A stretch of DNA of 64,000 bases from Hyalangium gracile (lineage in GTDB: Bacteria > Myxococcota > Myxococcia > Myxococcales > Myxococcaceae): assembly GCF_020103725.1 (NCBI RefSeq), contig NZ_JAHXBG010000027.1, forward strand, positions 1 to 64,000, read 5' to 3'. Position numbers and translations under genes: made by a program. The notes beneath the pieces were generated by a model. It saw only the letters and a program-made list of their open reading frames with translations, ran no database searches and had not been told where the DNA came from. Shown here piece by piece: positions 55,745 to 63,344 of the stretch (its first letter is position 1; each line of letters opens with the position of its first letter).

Positions 55745-56725
55745 GTGCTGACACCCCTGCTCCTGACCTTGGTAGTGCTCCAACAGGCTCCCGCCTCGCC
55801 GCCGGCGCCCATTCCCGTGCTGATCGCTCCGCCGGACACGGCAGGCGTGCCCGGGCACGTCGTGGAGTTCGCACAGGAGCACGTCGCCGATCAGGCCCGC
55901 GCCAAGGGGCTCACCGTCATCCGGATGAAGGACTTCATCCGCAAGGTTCCCGCGGCCCGGCGCCGGACGCTGCTGCGCTGCAAGCGCACCGATCTCAAGT
56001 GCCTCACCGCGCTCGGCCAGGCCGCCAGGAGCGAGGTGGTGCTGGTGGCCGAGCTGCTGCAGCGCATGGACGGCTATCGCGTGGGCACCAAGGTCTACAA
56101 GACGCAGGACGGCGGGCTGGTGGCCGAGCACCTCATCCCCGGGGTCCGGGAGGACGGAATGCTCGATGCGCTCACCCAGTCGCTGGATGTGGTGGTGCCC
56201 GCGGTGATGCGCGAGCTGCGTCCGGGCTCCCTTCCACCTCTCGAGACGAAGCCGCCCGAGGTGAAGCCGCCCGAGGTGAAGCCGCCCGAGACACCCACCG
56301 AGACGAAGCCTCCCGAGACGCCCACCGAGACGAAGCCCACCGAGGTGAAGCCTCCTCCCCTCGTGGAGAAACCGCCCGAGGCGCGGAAGGAGCCGGAGCC
56401 CTCGGGCCGTCGCTGGGCGTGGGCGCCCGCCGCTGGTGGCGTCGTGTTCGCTGGCGCGGGGACGTACTTCTATCTCCAGGCCAAGGACGACTACGACACG
56501 CTGACGACCCAGGGTGGTAACGGTCAGCTGCTCGACGGCTCCAAGCTCGCCAGTGATGGGAAGAGGAACCAGCTGCTGAGCCGCGTGTCCTTTGGCCTCG
56601 CGGCGGCTGGCATCGTGACGAGCGCGGTGCTCTATCTGCTCCCCGCCGAGAAGGCTCCGGTCAGCCCTACCGTCTCGGTGGGCCCTGGCGGTGGAATGGT
56701 GGGCGTGGTCGGGACGTTGCCGTGA
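55745..56725 (+). CDS. exported protein with PPEVK repeats and two C-terminal membrane helices
   Basis: A ~326-aa protein. An N-terminal signal-like stretch (MLTPLLLTLVVLQQAPA) leads to a domain (~35-155) with IPVLIAPPDTAGVPGHVVEF and LLVAEL-type alternation (SEVVLVAELLQRMDGYRVG), seen in myxobacterial proteins that sum or compare cell components but not assigned. A Lys/Glu/Pro repeat spacer (~160-220) follows, then two hydrophobic segments (WAPAAGGVVFAGAGTYFYL, VSFGLAAAGIVTSAVLYLLP) and a short Gly-rich tail. The GTG at 55745 is preferred; a TTG at 55709 has no ribosome-binding site. The end overlaps or abuts the next gene. The 58493 protein has the same layout, so they form duplicate modules. 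Confidence 0.72.
   Translation: MLTPLLLTLVVLQQAPASPPAPIPVLIAPPDTAGVPGHVVEFAQEHVADQARAKGLTVIRMKDFIRKVPAARRRTLLRCKRTDLKCLTALGQAARSEVVLVAELLQRMDGYRVGTKVYKTQDGGLVAEHLIPGVREDGMLDALTQSLDVVVPAVMRELRPGSLPPLETKPPEVKPPEVKPPETPTETKPPETPTETKPTEVKPPPLVEKPPEARKEPEPSGRRWAWAPAAGGVVFAGAGTYFYLQAKDDYDTLTTQGGNGQLLDGSKLASDGKRNQLLSRVSFGLAAAGIVTSAVLYLLPAEKAPVSPTVSVGPGGGMVGVVGTLP
56242..56351 (+). repeat. in-frame repeats encoding Lys-Pro-Pro-Glu spacer
   Basis: Tandem 15-base units (AAGCCGCCCGAGGTG and variants, plus ACCCACCGAGACGAAGCC) encode KPPEV and PTETK repeats in the spacer of the surrounding gene. It is coding low complexity, with the frame kept throughout. Confidence 0.8.
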
Positions 56726-56733
56726 GGAACTCT

Positions 56734-58365
56734 ATGTTGAAGACCTGGAAACCCCGCATCACCCTGGCAGCGCTCGCAGGCTTCTCCGTCGCGATGGGCT
56801 GCTTCGACTTCGACAAGGCGAAGCAGGACTGCATCGACGGGGATCGCTGCAAGAACGATGTGGAGTGCACCAAGACGGACGAGAATGACGTCCCGGACGA
56901 TGAGTTCCTGGACACCAACTGCGACGGTGTCGACGGCATGGCCGACGCGGGCATCTTCGTGGACCCGCTCAGCGGCACGGAGGGCGCCGCGGGCACCGCG
57001 TCCGCTCCCATCAAGACGCTGACCGAGGCGCTCGCGCGCGTGCGCACGGGCGCGGCTCCCCGCCTGGTGTACCTGGCGCGCGGCACCTACAACGAGCCGG
57101 GGCTCGTGCTCGACACCCAGGTGTCCCTGTACGGCGCGTACGGTGGCCTCGACAACTGGCGGCGCAAGGGCGACTACATCACCCACCTGGATGGCGGCAC
57201 GATCGGTCTGGTCATCCGAGGCATTCCCAGCAACGCGGGGATGGTGCTGGACCGCCTGAACGTCTCCTCCGCCAACGCGACGGATGCGGGGACGCCCTCC
57301 ATCGCGCTGCAGGTCATCGATTCCCAGGGAGTCGTACTGCGCTACGACACCTTCGGGGCGGGCCAGGGAGCGGATGGGCTTGCCGGAAGCGCCGGCGCTC
57401 AGGGGCTGGACGGAGGCTTTGGCTTCGATGGTGGCGCCGCCGAAGGCAGGAACACGGGTTCCATCGGAGGGCCTGGCATCAGCATCTGCGGGGGCCAGGA
57501 TCATGGAGGAGGGGCTGGCAAGCCGGGCTCGGCGCAGACAGGCCAGGCAGGCTCCGGAGGCAGGCCCGCGGCGCTGGGCGGGCCCGGTGGCGATGGAGGC
57601 GTCGCGGGTATCGCGACCCTCGTGCCTCCCACCACGAACAAATGGGACTGCACGGCAGGTGATGGTGAGGCCGGCAAGCCCGGCACCCCCGGCTCGAGCG
57701 GCGCCCCGGGCGATGGTGGCCAGGGCATGGGTACGCTGAGCGGCAACCTGTGGGTCGCCAATCAGTCGGGTGACGACGGAGGCGTGGGCTCCGCGGGCGG
57801 TGGCGGTGGTGGTGGCGGCGGCGGCGGCGGCTGCAACACGGTGGAGACGATCGAAGGTGCCGCGGGCGGCGGCAGTGGCGGCGGTGGTGGCGGCGGCTGC
57901 GGTGGCGGTGGCGGTGGCGGTGGCGGTGGCGGCGGTGCCTCCATCTCCGTGCTGCTGATCCGCTCGAATGTGGAGTTCGCGGGAACGACGACGCTGAGCA
58001 CCCGAGGGGGTGGCCGGGGAGGAAATGGTGGTGAGGGAGGCCCCAGCGGCGCGGGCGGACTAGGTGGGCCCGGAGGCAGTGGCGGCTTTGTCGGCACGCA
58101 AGCCAATGGCGTCACGTACACGGCCAATGGCGGCGCAGGTGGCACGGGGGGCCCCGGAGGGGCCGGCGGCCCGGGTGGCCCGGGTGGTGGCGGAGGCGGT
58201 GGACCCTCCGTGGGCGTGTGGTGCGGCCCGGATGCGGGCTACCTCGCCTCGGGGACGGTGAATCCCCAGCTCGGCGAGGGCGGACAGGGGGGACCGGGCG
58301 GCACCGGCGGCATTTCGGGCCAGTCCGGGACCAAGATCCCGTCCCATGGGTGTCCTTCGCCCTGA
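56734..58365 (+). CDS. glycine-rich PGRS-like lipoprotein, copy 1
   Basis: A 543-aa predicted lipoprotein (lipobox SVAMGC, Cys23). Residues ~25-75 have paired cysteines and DTNCDGVDG. Residues ~75-210 resemble the DUF1565/pectin-lyase-like start (DAGIFVDPLSGTEGAAGTAS, VSLYGAYGGLDNW, ATDAGTPSIALQVIDSQGVV). Residues ~210-535 are dominated by Gly-Gly-X and collagen-like Gly-X-X repeats with runs of up to 12 Gly, plus three or four Cys and short conserved islands (GASISVLLIRSNVEF, PSVGVWCGPDAGY). It probably forms an extended surface fibre or coat. The ATG at 56734 follows GAGG; a GTG at 56722 overlaps the previous stop. A close paralogue lies at 59356. Confidence 0.82.
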   Translation: MLKTWKPRITLAALAGFSVAMGCFDFDKAKQDCIDGDRCKNDVECTKTDENDVPDDEFLDTNCDGVDGMADAGIFVDPLSGTEGAAGTASAPIKTLTEALARVRTGAAPRLVYLARGTYNEPGLVLDTQVSLYGAYGGLDNWRRKGDYITHLDGGTIGLVIRGIPSNAGMVLDRLNVSSANATDAGTPSIALQVIDSQGVVLRYDTFGAGQGADGLAGSAGAQGLDGGFGFDGGAAEGRNTGSIGGPGISICGGQDHGGGAGKPGSAQTGQAGSGGRPAALGGPGGDGGVAGIATLVPPTTNKWDCTAGDGEAGKPGTPGSSGAPGDGGQGMGTLSGNLWVANQSGDDGGVGSAGGGGGGGGGGGGCNTVETIEGAAGGGSGGGGGGGCGGGGGGGGGGGGASISVLLIRSNVEFAGTTTLSTRGGGRGGNGGEGGPSGAGGLGGPGGSGGFVGTQANGVTYTANGGAGGTGGPGGAGGPGGPGGGGGGGPSVGVWCGPDAGYLASGTVNPQLGEGGQGGPGGTGGISGQSGTKIPSHGCPSP

Positions 58366-58492
58366 CGCCAGCAGGCTCCAGGGGAGTGGCGGCCCAGCGC
58401 TGCCCCTTCCCTCCGTGCCGTCTGAACAAAGGCGCATCATCGCGATGCGCAAGAAGCCTGAGTTCCCTCCTGCCGAGAGTGAATCTCCACGA

Positions 58493-59359
58493 ATGCAAGA
58501 GTTCATCCACAGGGCGGGCCTGATTGTGCTCCTCTTGCTGCTCCCCTTGCTGGTGCATGCCCAAGAAGATTCCAAGCTGAGGGGCTATCTGCTTTCAGTC
58601 AATCGCCTCTACGCGGCACTTGAGTATGAAAAAGCTCTGGAACAGCTCACCCGAGCCAAGCGCTTTGCACACACCGTAGAAGATGACGTCACCCTGTCGC
58701 TGTACGAGGGCATCATCTTGGCGGATATGAACCGCTTGGAGGACTCCACGGCCGCGTTTAAGGCCGCGCTCTTCCTGAATCCCGAGGCAAAGCTTCCTTT
58801 GGAAGTGTCTCCCAAAGTGGCAAAACGCTTCGAGTCCGTGCGTCAGGAAGTACGTAGCGAGATAGCGAAGGCACAGCAGGGACCAAGGCCATCCGCGTCA
58901 CAGGCTCCACGGAAGTCGGCCCCCCCGCCGAAGGCAGGAAATCAGCAAGGCGACGAAGCGCTCTCTCAATCAATGAGGGCCCACGCAGCATTGCCCGCCG
59001 ACGCAGATTCAACGGCTTCAACGACGAACTCGCAGCGCAGTGCTCTGCGTCCTCAAGTACTTATTCCGGCAATCAGCGGCGGTGTGCTGATGCTCGCGGG
59101 GGGTACGTCCTGGGTATTGTCCCGGCACGAGCGAGCACGCCTGAGGGGAAATGACGTGACGCTTGCCACACGAGAGGATGTCCATCGCAGCGCCTCACGA
59201 GGGAGAACCTATCAAGCTGTAGGCGTGGGACTGCTTGGGGCAGGTCTCGCTGGTGTGGGAGTCGCCGCAGGCCTTTTCTTCAGCATGCCAGCATCCACAG
59301 TAAGTCTCGACGTCACCACGGATGGTACTTCCGCCTTTGTATCTGGGAGGTGGCCGTGA
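58493..59359 (+). CDS. exported TPR-like protein with two C-terminal membrane helices
   Basis: A ~288-aa protein. The N-terminal signal (RAGLIVLLLLLPLLVHAQ) is followed by a short TPR-like helical domain (RLYAALEYEKALEQLTRAKR, YEGIILADMNRLEDSTAAFK), a Ser/Pro/Gln linker, two hydrophobic helices (IPAISGGVLMLAGGTSWVL, AVGVGLLGAGLAGVGVAAGL) and a short tail ending SAFVSGRWP. The end layout matches the 55745 protein. The start is uncertain: 58493 or an ATG at 58445, both with weak ribosome-binding sites. The gene is visibly less GC-rich than its neighbours. Its stop overlaps the next GTG by 4 bases, so it is coupled to the second glycine-rich lipoprotein. Confidence 0.75.
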   Translation: MQEFIHRAGLIVLLLLLPLLVHAQEDSKLRGYLLSVNRLYAALEYEKALEQLTRAKRFAHTVEDDVTLSLYEGIILADMNRLEDSTAAFKAALFLNPEAKLPLEVSPKVAKRFESVRQEVRSEIAKAQQGPRPSASQAPRKSAPPPKAGNQQGDEALSQSMRAHAALPADADSTASTTNSQRSALRPQVLIPAISGGVLMLAGGTSWVLSRHERARLRGNDVTLATREDVHRSASRGRTYQAVGVGLLGAGLAGVGVAAGLFFSMPASTVSLDVTTDGTSAFVSGRWP

Positions 59360-60966
59360 AGGTGTACCTGCGCGGCTTCGCCATCGTGCTGATTGCAGGT
59401 GTCGCTGGTTGCACCAACTTTGCTCGCGAAGAGCAGGAGTACTGCGAACGCAACCCTGAGCGATGCGCAGATCCCTGCGTCCCATCCAGCCAGACCGATC
59501 CGCCAGACGACAGTTTCAACGACAGCAACTGTGACGGCATCGATGGCATCGCAGCCGCAGGTCTCTTCGTTGACCCCGTAAGCGGGGACAACACGAATCC
59601 GGGCACTCGGGACCGTCCCCTGAAGACGATCCGGGCTGCGCTTGATCTGCTGCGCCGCGACCCGGGGCAAGGCATCGGCGCATTGTACCTTGCACAGGGC
59701 TCATATGATGAGGAGCACCTCGTCCTAGACCAGCCTGTATCCCTGTATGGCGCCTATGGAGGGACGCTGCAGAACTGGAAGCGCAAGAGTGACTACCTGA
59801 CTCACCTGGACGGCGGCACTATCGGGCTCGTCATCCGAGGCATCTCCCATGGCACAAGGACGGTGCTAGACAGACTGAGCATTTCCTCCGCGAATGCGAC
59901 GGATGCGGGGACGCCTTCCATCGCCCTTCAGGTCATCGACTCTCAGGGCATCGTGCTGCGCTACGGCACCTTTGCGGCCGGGCTCGGAGCGGTTGGAGCT
60001 CCGGGAAGCGTGGGCACCCAGGGACTGGACGGTGGAGCAGGCCTGGACGGAGGTAACTCCGTGGGGTCCACGGCAGGAGGCTTCGGAGCTCGCGGCGTGA
60101 GCAATTGCAGCGATGGGAATGCCTCGGGTGGAAACGGTCAGGATGGAGTGGCCGGCTCCTATGCCCCCGGAGAGACGGGTGCCACGGGTCAACCCGTCGG
60201 GCGCGGGGGAGCGGGAGGCAAAGGGGGCCAGGCCGGTAGGTTGGTGGACCACGGCAACTCCATCTTCACCTGCAATGCGGGTGACGGAGGCGTGGGCGAG
60301 CACGGCAGGCCTGGAGACGTGGGCTCCGTGGGCGCTGGCGGCGGTGGTATGGGCGAGCTGAGCGACACCCTCTGGGTCGCCAACCAGCAGGGTGGCACTG
60401 GAGGCCCGGGCACCTCGGGCGGTGGCGGTGGCGGTGGCGGCAGCGGTGGCGCCTGCAGGAGAGAGAGTGAAGCTGGAGCCGCTGGCGCTGGAAGCGGCGG
60501 TGGCGGTGGCGGCGGCTGTGGCGGCGGTGGCGGTGGTGGTGGGAGCGGAGGCGGTGCCTCCATTTCCGTGCTGCTCGTCCGCTCGCAGGTGGCCTTCGAG
60601 GGCGACACGGTGCTGCGCACGCGCGGTGGCGGGCGCGGTGGAACCGGCGGTGAAGGCGGCCCTGGCGGCGTAGGTGGCCCCGGGGGTCCAGGTGGCACGG
60701 GCAGCATCATCACCAGCCCCAGCTACAACTCCTACGGAGGAAACGGCGGAGCGGGAGGCCACGGCGGCCCCGGTGGTCCGGGCGGTCCGGGCGGTGGCGG
60801 CGGCGGCGGCCCCTCCGTGGGCATCTGGTGCAGCCCGGACGCCGGCTTCGTTGCTTCTGGCAACGTCGCCCCCCAGCTGGGCAGCGGAGGCGCTGGGGGG
60901 AATGGTGGGACGGGTGGCGATGCCGGCCAGCCGGGACAGCAGATCCCCTACCAAGGGTGTCCATAG
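59356..60966 (+). CDS. glycine-rich PGRS-like lipoprotein, copy 2
   Basis: A 536-aa predicted lipoprotein (lipobox IAGVAGC, Cys19), paralogous to copy 1 along its whole length: Cys/Asp start with DSNCDGIDG, DUF1565-like part (AAGLFVDPVSGDNTNPGTRD, VSLYGAYGG, HLDGGTIGLVIRGIS), the ATDAGTPSIALQVIDSQGIV block, and a long Gly-rich region with islands GASISVLLVRSQVAFEG and PSVGIWCSPDAGF. The GTG at 59356 is fixed by GGGAGG 5 bases upstream and the GTGA overlap with the previous stop. The 5' half is less GC-rich than the 3' half and than copy 1, suggesting an older or transferred origin. Confidence 0.83.
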   Translation: MKVYLRGFAIVLIAGVAGCTNFAREEQEYCERNPERCADPCVPSSQTDPPDDSFNDSNCDGIDGIAAAGLFVDPVSGDNTNPGTRDRPLKTIRAALDLLRRDPGQGIGALYLAQGSYDEEHLVLDQPVSLYGAYGGTLQNWKRKSDYLTHLDGGTIGLVIRGISHGTRTVLDRLSISSANATDAGTPSIALQVIDSQGIVLRYGTFAAGLGAVGAPGSVGTQGLDGGAGLDGGNSVGSTAGGFGARGVSNCSDGNASGGNGQDGVAGSYAPGETGATGQPVGRGGAGGKGGQAGRLVDHGNSIFTCNAGDGGVGEHGRPGDVGSVGAGGGGMGELSDTLWVANQQGGTGGPGTSGGGGGGGGSGGACRRESEAGAAGAGSGGGGGGGCGGGGGGGGSGGGASISVLLVRSQVAFEGDTVLRTRGGGRGGTGGEGGPGGVGGPGGPGGTGSIITSPSYNSYGGNGGAGGHGGPGGPGGPGGGGGGGPSVGIWCSPDAGFVASGNVAPQLGSGGAGGNGGTGGDAGQPGQQIPYQGCP

Positions 60967-61280
60967 ACCCAGCCCCTCCACCCCCTGTAGGGGGTTGGGC
61001 CTCGAACGGGAGTCTTCATGAAGGACAGGAGCCTCTGGATGACACGGCTGGCTCCTATCCCTCAGGGCGACCCGACAGGTAGCATCGCAGAGGCGGAGAC
61101 CGCGCTGATCCGCTGTGAGGGCAGCATTCCATCCCTCCCATCACGTCGAGTGAAGGTGGGCGACGTGTCAGGATGGAAGGACAGGCTAGCCAGAGCGCCC
61201 GCCTGCCGGTCTGCTTTCCTGGAGACGACAGATCGGCGACAGTCCCGCAGTCTGCTAGGCTGCGAACCCTGAATTCCCCG
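60967..61280 (+). other. intergenic region before the Ser/Thr kinase gene
   Basis: 314 bases without a supportable gene. It begins with a terminator-like hairpin (60972-61000). The rest shows no clear promoter; short open frames here lack ribosome-binding sites. It presumably holds the kinase gene promoter. Confidence 0.4.
60972..61000 (+). terminator. terminator hairpin after the glycine-rich gene
   Basis: ACCCCC (60980-60985) pairs with GGGGGT (60990-60995) around TGTA, and an outer GCCC/GGGC (60972-60975/60997-61000) can extend the stem. It begins 5 bases after the stop at 60966. No U-tract follows. Confidence 0.5.
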
Positions 61281-63287
61281 ATGGCCTCTGCGCGCACCTG
61301 TGAAACCTGTGGTCTCGAAGTTCCGCCCGGCGCCGGTGTGTGCCCTCGGGACGGGACCGTGATTCTCTCGTCCTATATGGCCCGGGACGAGGAGGACACG
61401 CAGATCGAGGCCCTCGCCAAGGTGTGGGGTGATGAGCCCCCCTCCCGAGGCCGCAACGCCCCCTTCGCCTGGGGCGAGGAGCCTCCTCCCCGTAGCCAGG
61501 CCCCGAGTGACATGGACTCCTCCGAACCCGCGTCTCCCATGTGGGGAGAGGAGCCGCCGACGCGCGATCCGCTCATCGGCATGAAGCTGGGCGAGTACGA
61601 GCTGCGCTCGCGCATCGGCGTGGGCGGCATGGGCTTCGTCTATGACGGCATCCAGCCGCTGATCGGCAAGCGCGTGGCGGTGAAGGTGCTGCGGCCCGAG
61701 CTGGCCCAGGCCCCCGAGCAGGTGGCGCGGCTGCTGGCCGAGGCCCGCGCCGTCAACGCCATCCGCCACCGCGGCATCATCGACATCTTCGGCTTCGGGC
61801 AGGTGCCGGACGGACGGCAGTACATCGTCATGGAGTTCCTCGACGGGCAGCCGCTGGACGGCTACCTGGCCGAGAAGATCCGGCTGCCGCCCACCGAGGC
61901 GCTCTCCATCCTGGACGAGGTGCTGGCCGCGCTGGGCGCCGCGCACGGCGCGGGTGTGGTGCACCGAGACCTCAAGCCGAGCAACATCTTCCTGGTGCGC
62001 GAGCCGGGCGGCACGCGCTACGTGAAGCTGCTGGACTTCGGTCTGGCCAAGCAGGGCCAGAGCGGCGCCGCCGCGCGCACCGCGCAGACGCGCACGGACA
62101 TGGTGGTGGGCACGCCCGAGTACATGGCGCCGGAGCAGGCCCGCGGCCAGGCCGTGGGGCCGATGACGGACCTGTACGCCATGGGCGTCGTCACCTTCGA
62201 GATGGTCACCGGCCGGCTGCCCTTCATCGGCACCTCGCCGGTGGACCTGCTGATGAAGCACGTGGACGCGCGTCCGCCGCGGCCCTCGGAGTTCGTGCCC
62301 GAGCTGCCGCCCGCGCTGGATGCCTTCATCCTGCAGATGCTGACGAAGGACCCCGAGGCGCGTCCCAGCTCGGCGGACGCCCTGCGGCAGCAGCTGCACC
62401 GCCTGCGCCGCACGATGCTGCGGCCCACGCGCGCCCAGGCCTCCGCCAACGGGGCGACCGGCGGCACGCGAGTGCCCACGCCCGGGCCCGCGCCCGCCAC
62501 GCTGCCTCCCGAGCCCACCACGTCTCCGTCCGCCGCCGCGGCGCCCAGGGCCGCCTCCGCGGACGCCTCGAACGCGCCCACCGACGAGCTGCCCAAGCGC
62601 TCCGAGCCCGCCACGGTCCCCAACGACATCGTGAAGGTGGAGGACCCGGCGCCGCGTCAGCCCCAGGCCCCGACGCCCATCGCTCCCGAGGTCATCCCCG
62701 CGGAGGTTCGCGCCGCGAGCCGGCCCGCGCCCATGCGGCGCCTGATGCCGATGGTGGTGGGCGTCGTGGCGTTCCTGGCGGCCGTGGGCCTGCTGCTGTG
62801 GAACCGGGACACGCCCGCTCCGGACGTGAAGCCTCCGGCCGTGGCCAACCCCGAGCCCACCCCGCCTTCCGACAAGCCGGGGCCGCCGGCGCCTCCTCCG
62901 GTCGATCCGGTCCTGGCCAACCCCTCTCCCGGGACGAGCCCGGTGTCGCCGAACCCGGCGAACCCCACCCCGCCCCCGGAGACCGCGAAGCCGCCGGAGG
63001 ACAGCAAGGCCGTGGCGCAGCCCGAGACGCCCAAGCCTCGCAACACCAACCGCCCCAGCTCCGGCACCGTGGCCGGCGCGTCCGAGATGCTCGAGAACAT
63101 CGACCGGCTCGAGCGCGATCTGAATGCGCGCCTGGCCCGCGGTCAGGAGATCCAGGGCGCGGAGCTGGCGCGCAAGAAGTTCCGGGAGCTGCGCGCCGAC
63201 ACGCGCAAGGCGCGCGACGCCGAGGACCTGCGCGAGGTCGCCAAGACGCTCGACTTCCTGGAAAAGGCCCTGCTCAAGCGGCAGTAG
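61281..63287 (+). CDS. Ser/Thr protein kinase with zinc-ribbon and triple WGEEPP motif
   Basis: A 668-aa Hanks-type kinase. The N-terminus has Cys7, Cys10 and Cys21 (CETCGLEVPPGAGVCPRDG), like a short zinc ribbon. A linker then carries three copies of WG(D/E)EPP(S/P/T)R at about 49, 64 and 88. The kinase domain (~104-375) is complete: GVGGMGFV, Lys135, HRDLKPSN (from 228), DFGLA (from 252), GTPEYMAPEQ. A Pro/Ala linker, a membrane helix (~488-507, MPMVVGVVAFLAAVGLLLWN), a periplasmic Pro-rich stretch and a helical C-terminus (residues ~590-668, LENIDRLERDLNARLARGQE) follow. The ATG at 61281 is used. It lies downstream of the glycine-rich lipoproteins, but no direct link is shown. Confidence 0.94.
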   Translation: MASARTCETCGLEVPPGAGVCPRDGTVILSSYMARDEEDTQIEALAKVWGDEPPSRGRNAPFAWGEEPPPRSQAPSDMDSSEPASPMWGEEPPTRDPLIGMKLGEYELRSRIGVGGMGFVYDGIQPLIGKRVAVKVLRPELAQAPEQVARLLAEARAVNAIRHRGIIDIFGFGQVPDGRQYIVMEFLDGQPLDGYLAEKIRLPPTEALSILDEVLAALGAAHGAGVVHRDLKPSNIFLVREPGGTRYVKLLDFGLAKQGQSGAAARTAQTRTDMVVGTPEYMAPEQARGQAVGPMTDLYAMGVVTFEMVTGRLPFIGTSPVDLLMKHVDARPPRPSEFVPELPPALDAFILQMLTKDPEARPSSADALRQQLHRLRRTMLRPTRAQASANGATGGTRVPTPGPAPATLPPEPTTSPSAAAAPRAASADASNAPTDELPKRSEPATVPNDIVKVEDPAPRQPQAPTPIAPEVIPAEVRAASRPAPMRRLMPMVVGVVAFLAAVGLLLWNRDTPAPDVKPPAVANPEPTPPSDKPGPPAPPPVDPVLANPSPGTSPVSPNPANPTPPPETAKPPEDSKAVAQPETPKPRNTNRPSSGTVAGASEMLENIDRLERDLNARLARGQEIQGAELARKKFRELRADTRKARDAEDLREVAKTLDFLEKALLKRQ

Positions 63288-63344
63288 CCGCCGCGGGCCA
63301 CCGCCGCGCGCGCTGCTGGCGAGAGGCGCTGCCTGCGAGGAGCG

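Noticed and set aside
56242-56351. Regular 15-base repeats as a possible CRISPR array
   Set aside because: Repeats are contiguous, without spacers, and keep the reading frame encoding a Pro/Glu/Lys spacer.
57762-58145. Poly-proline open frame on minus strand
   Set aside because: It is the complement of the Gly-rich repeats of the sense gene and has no start signal.
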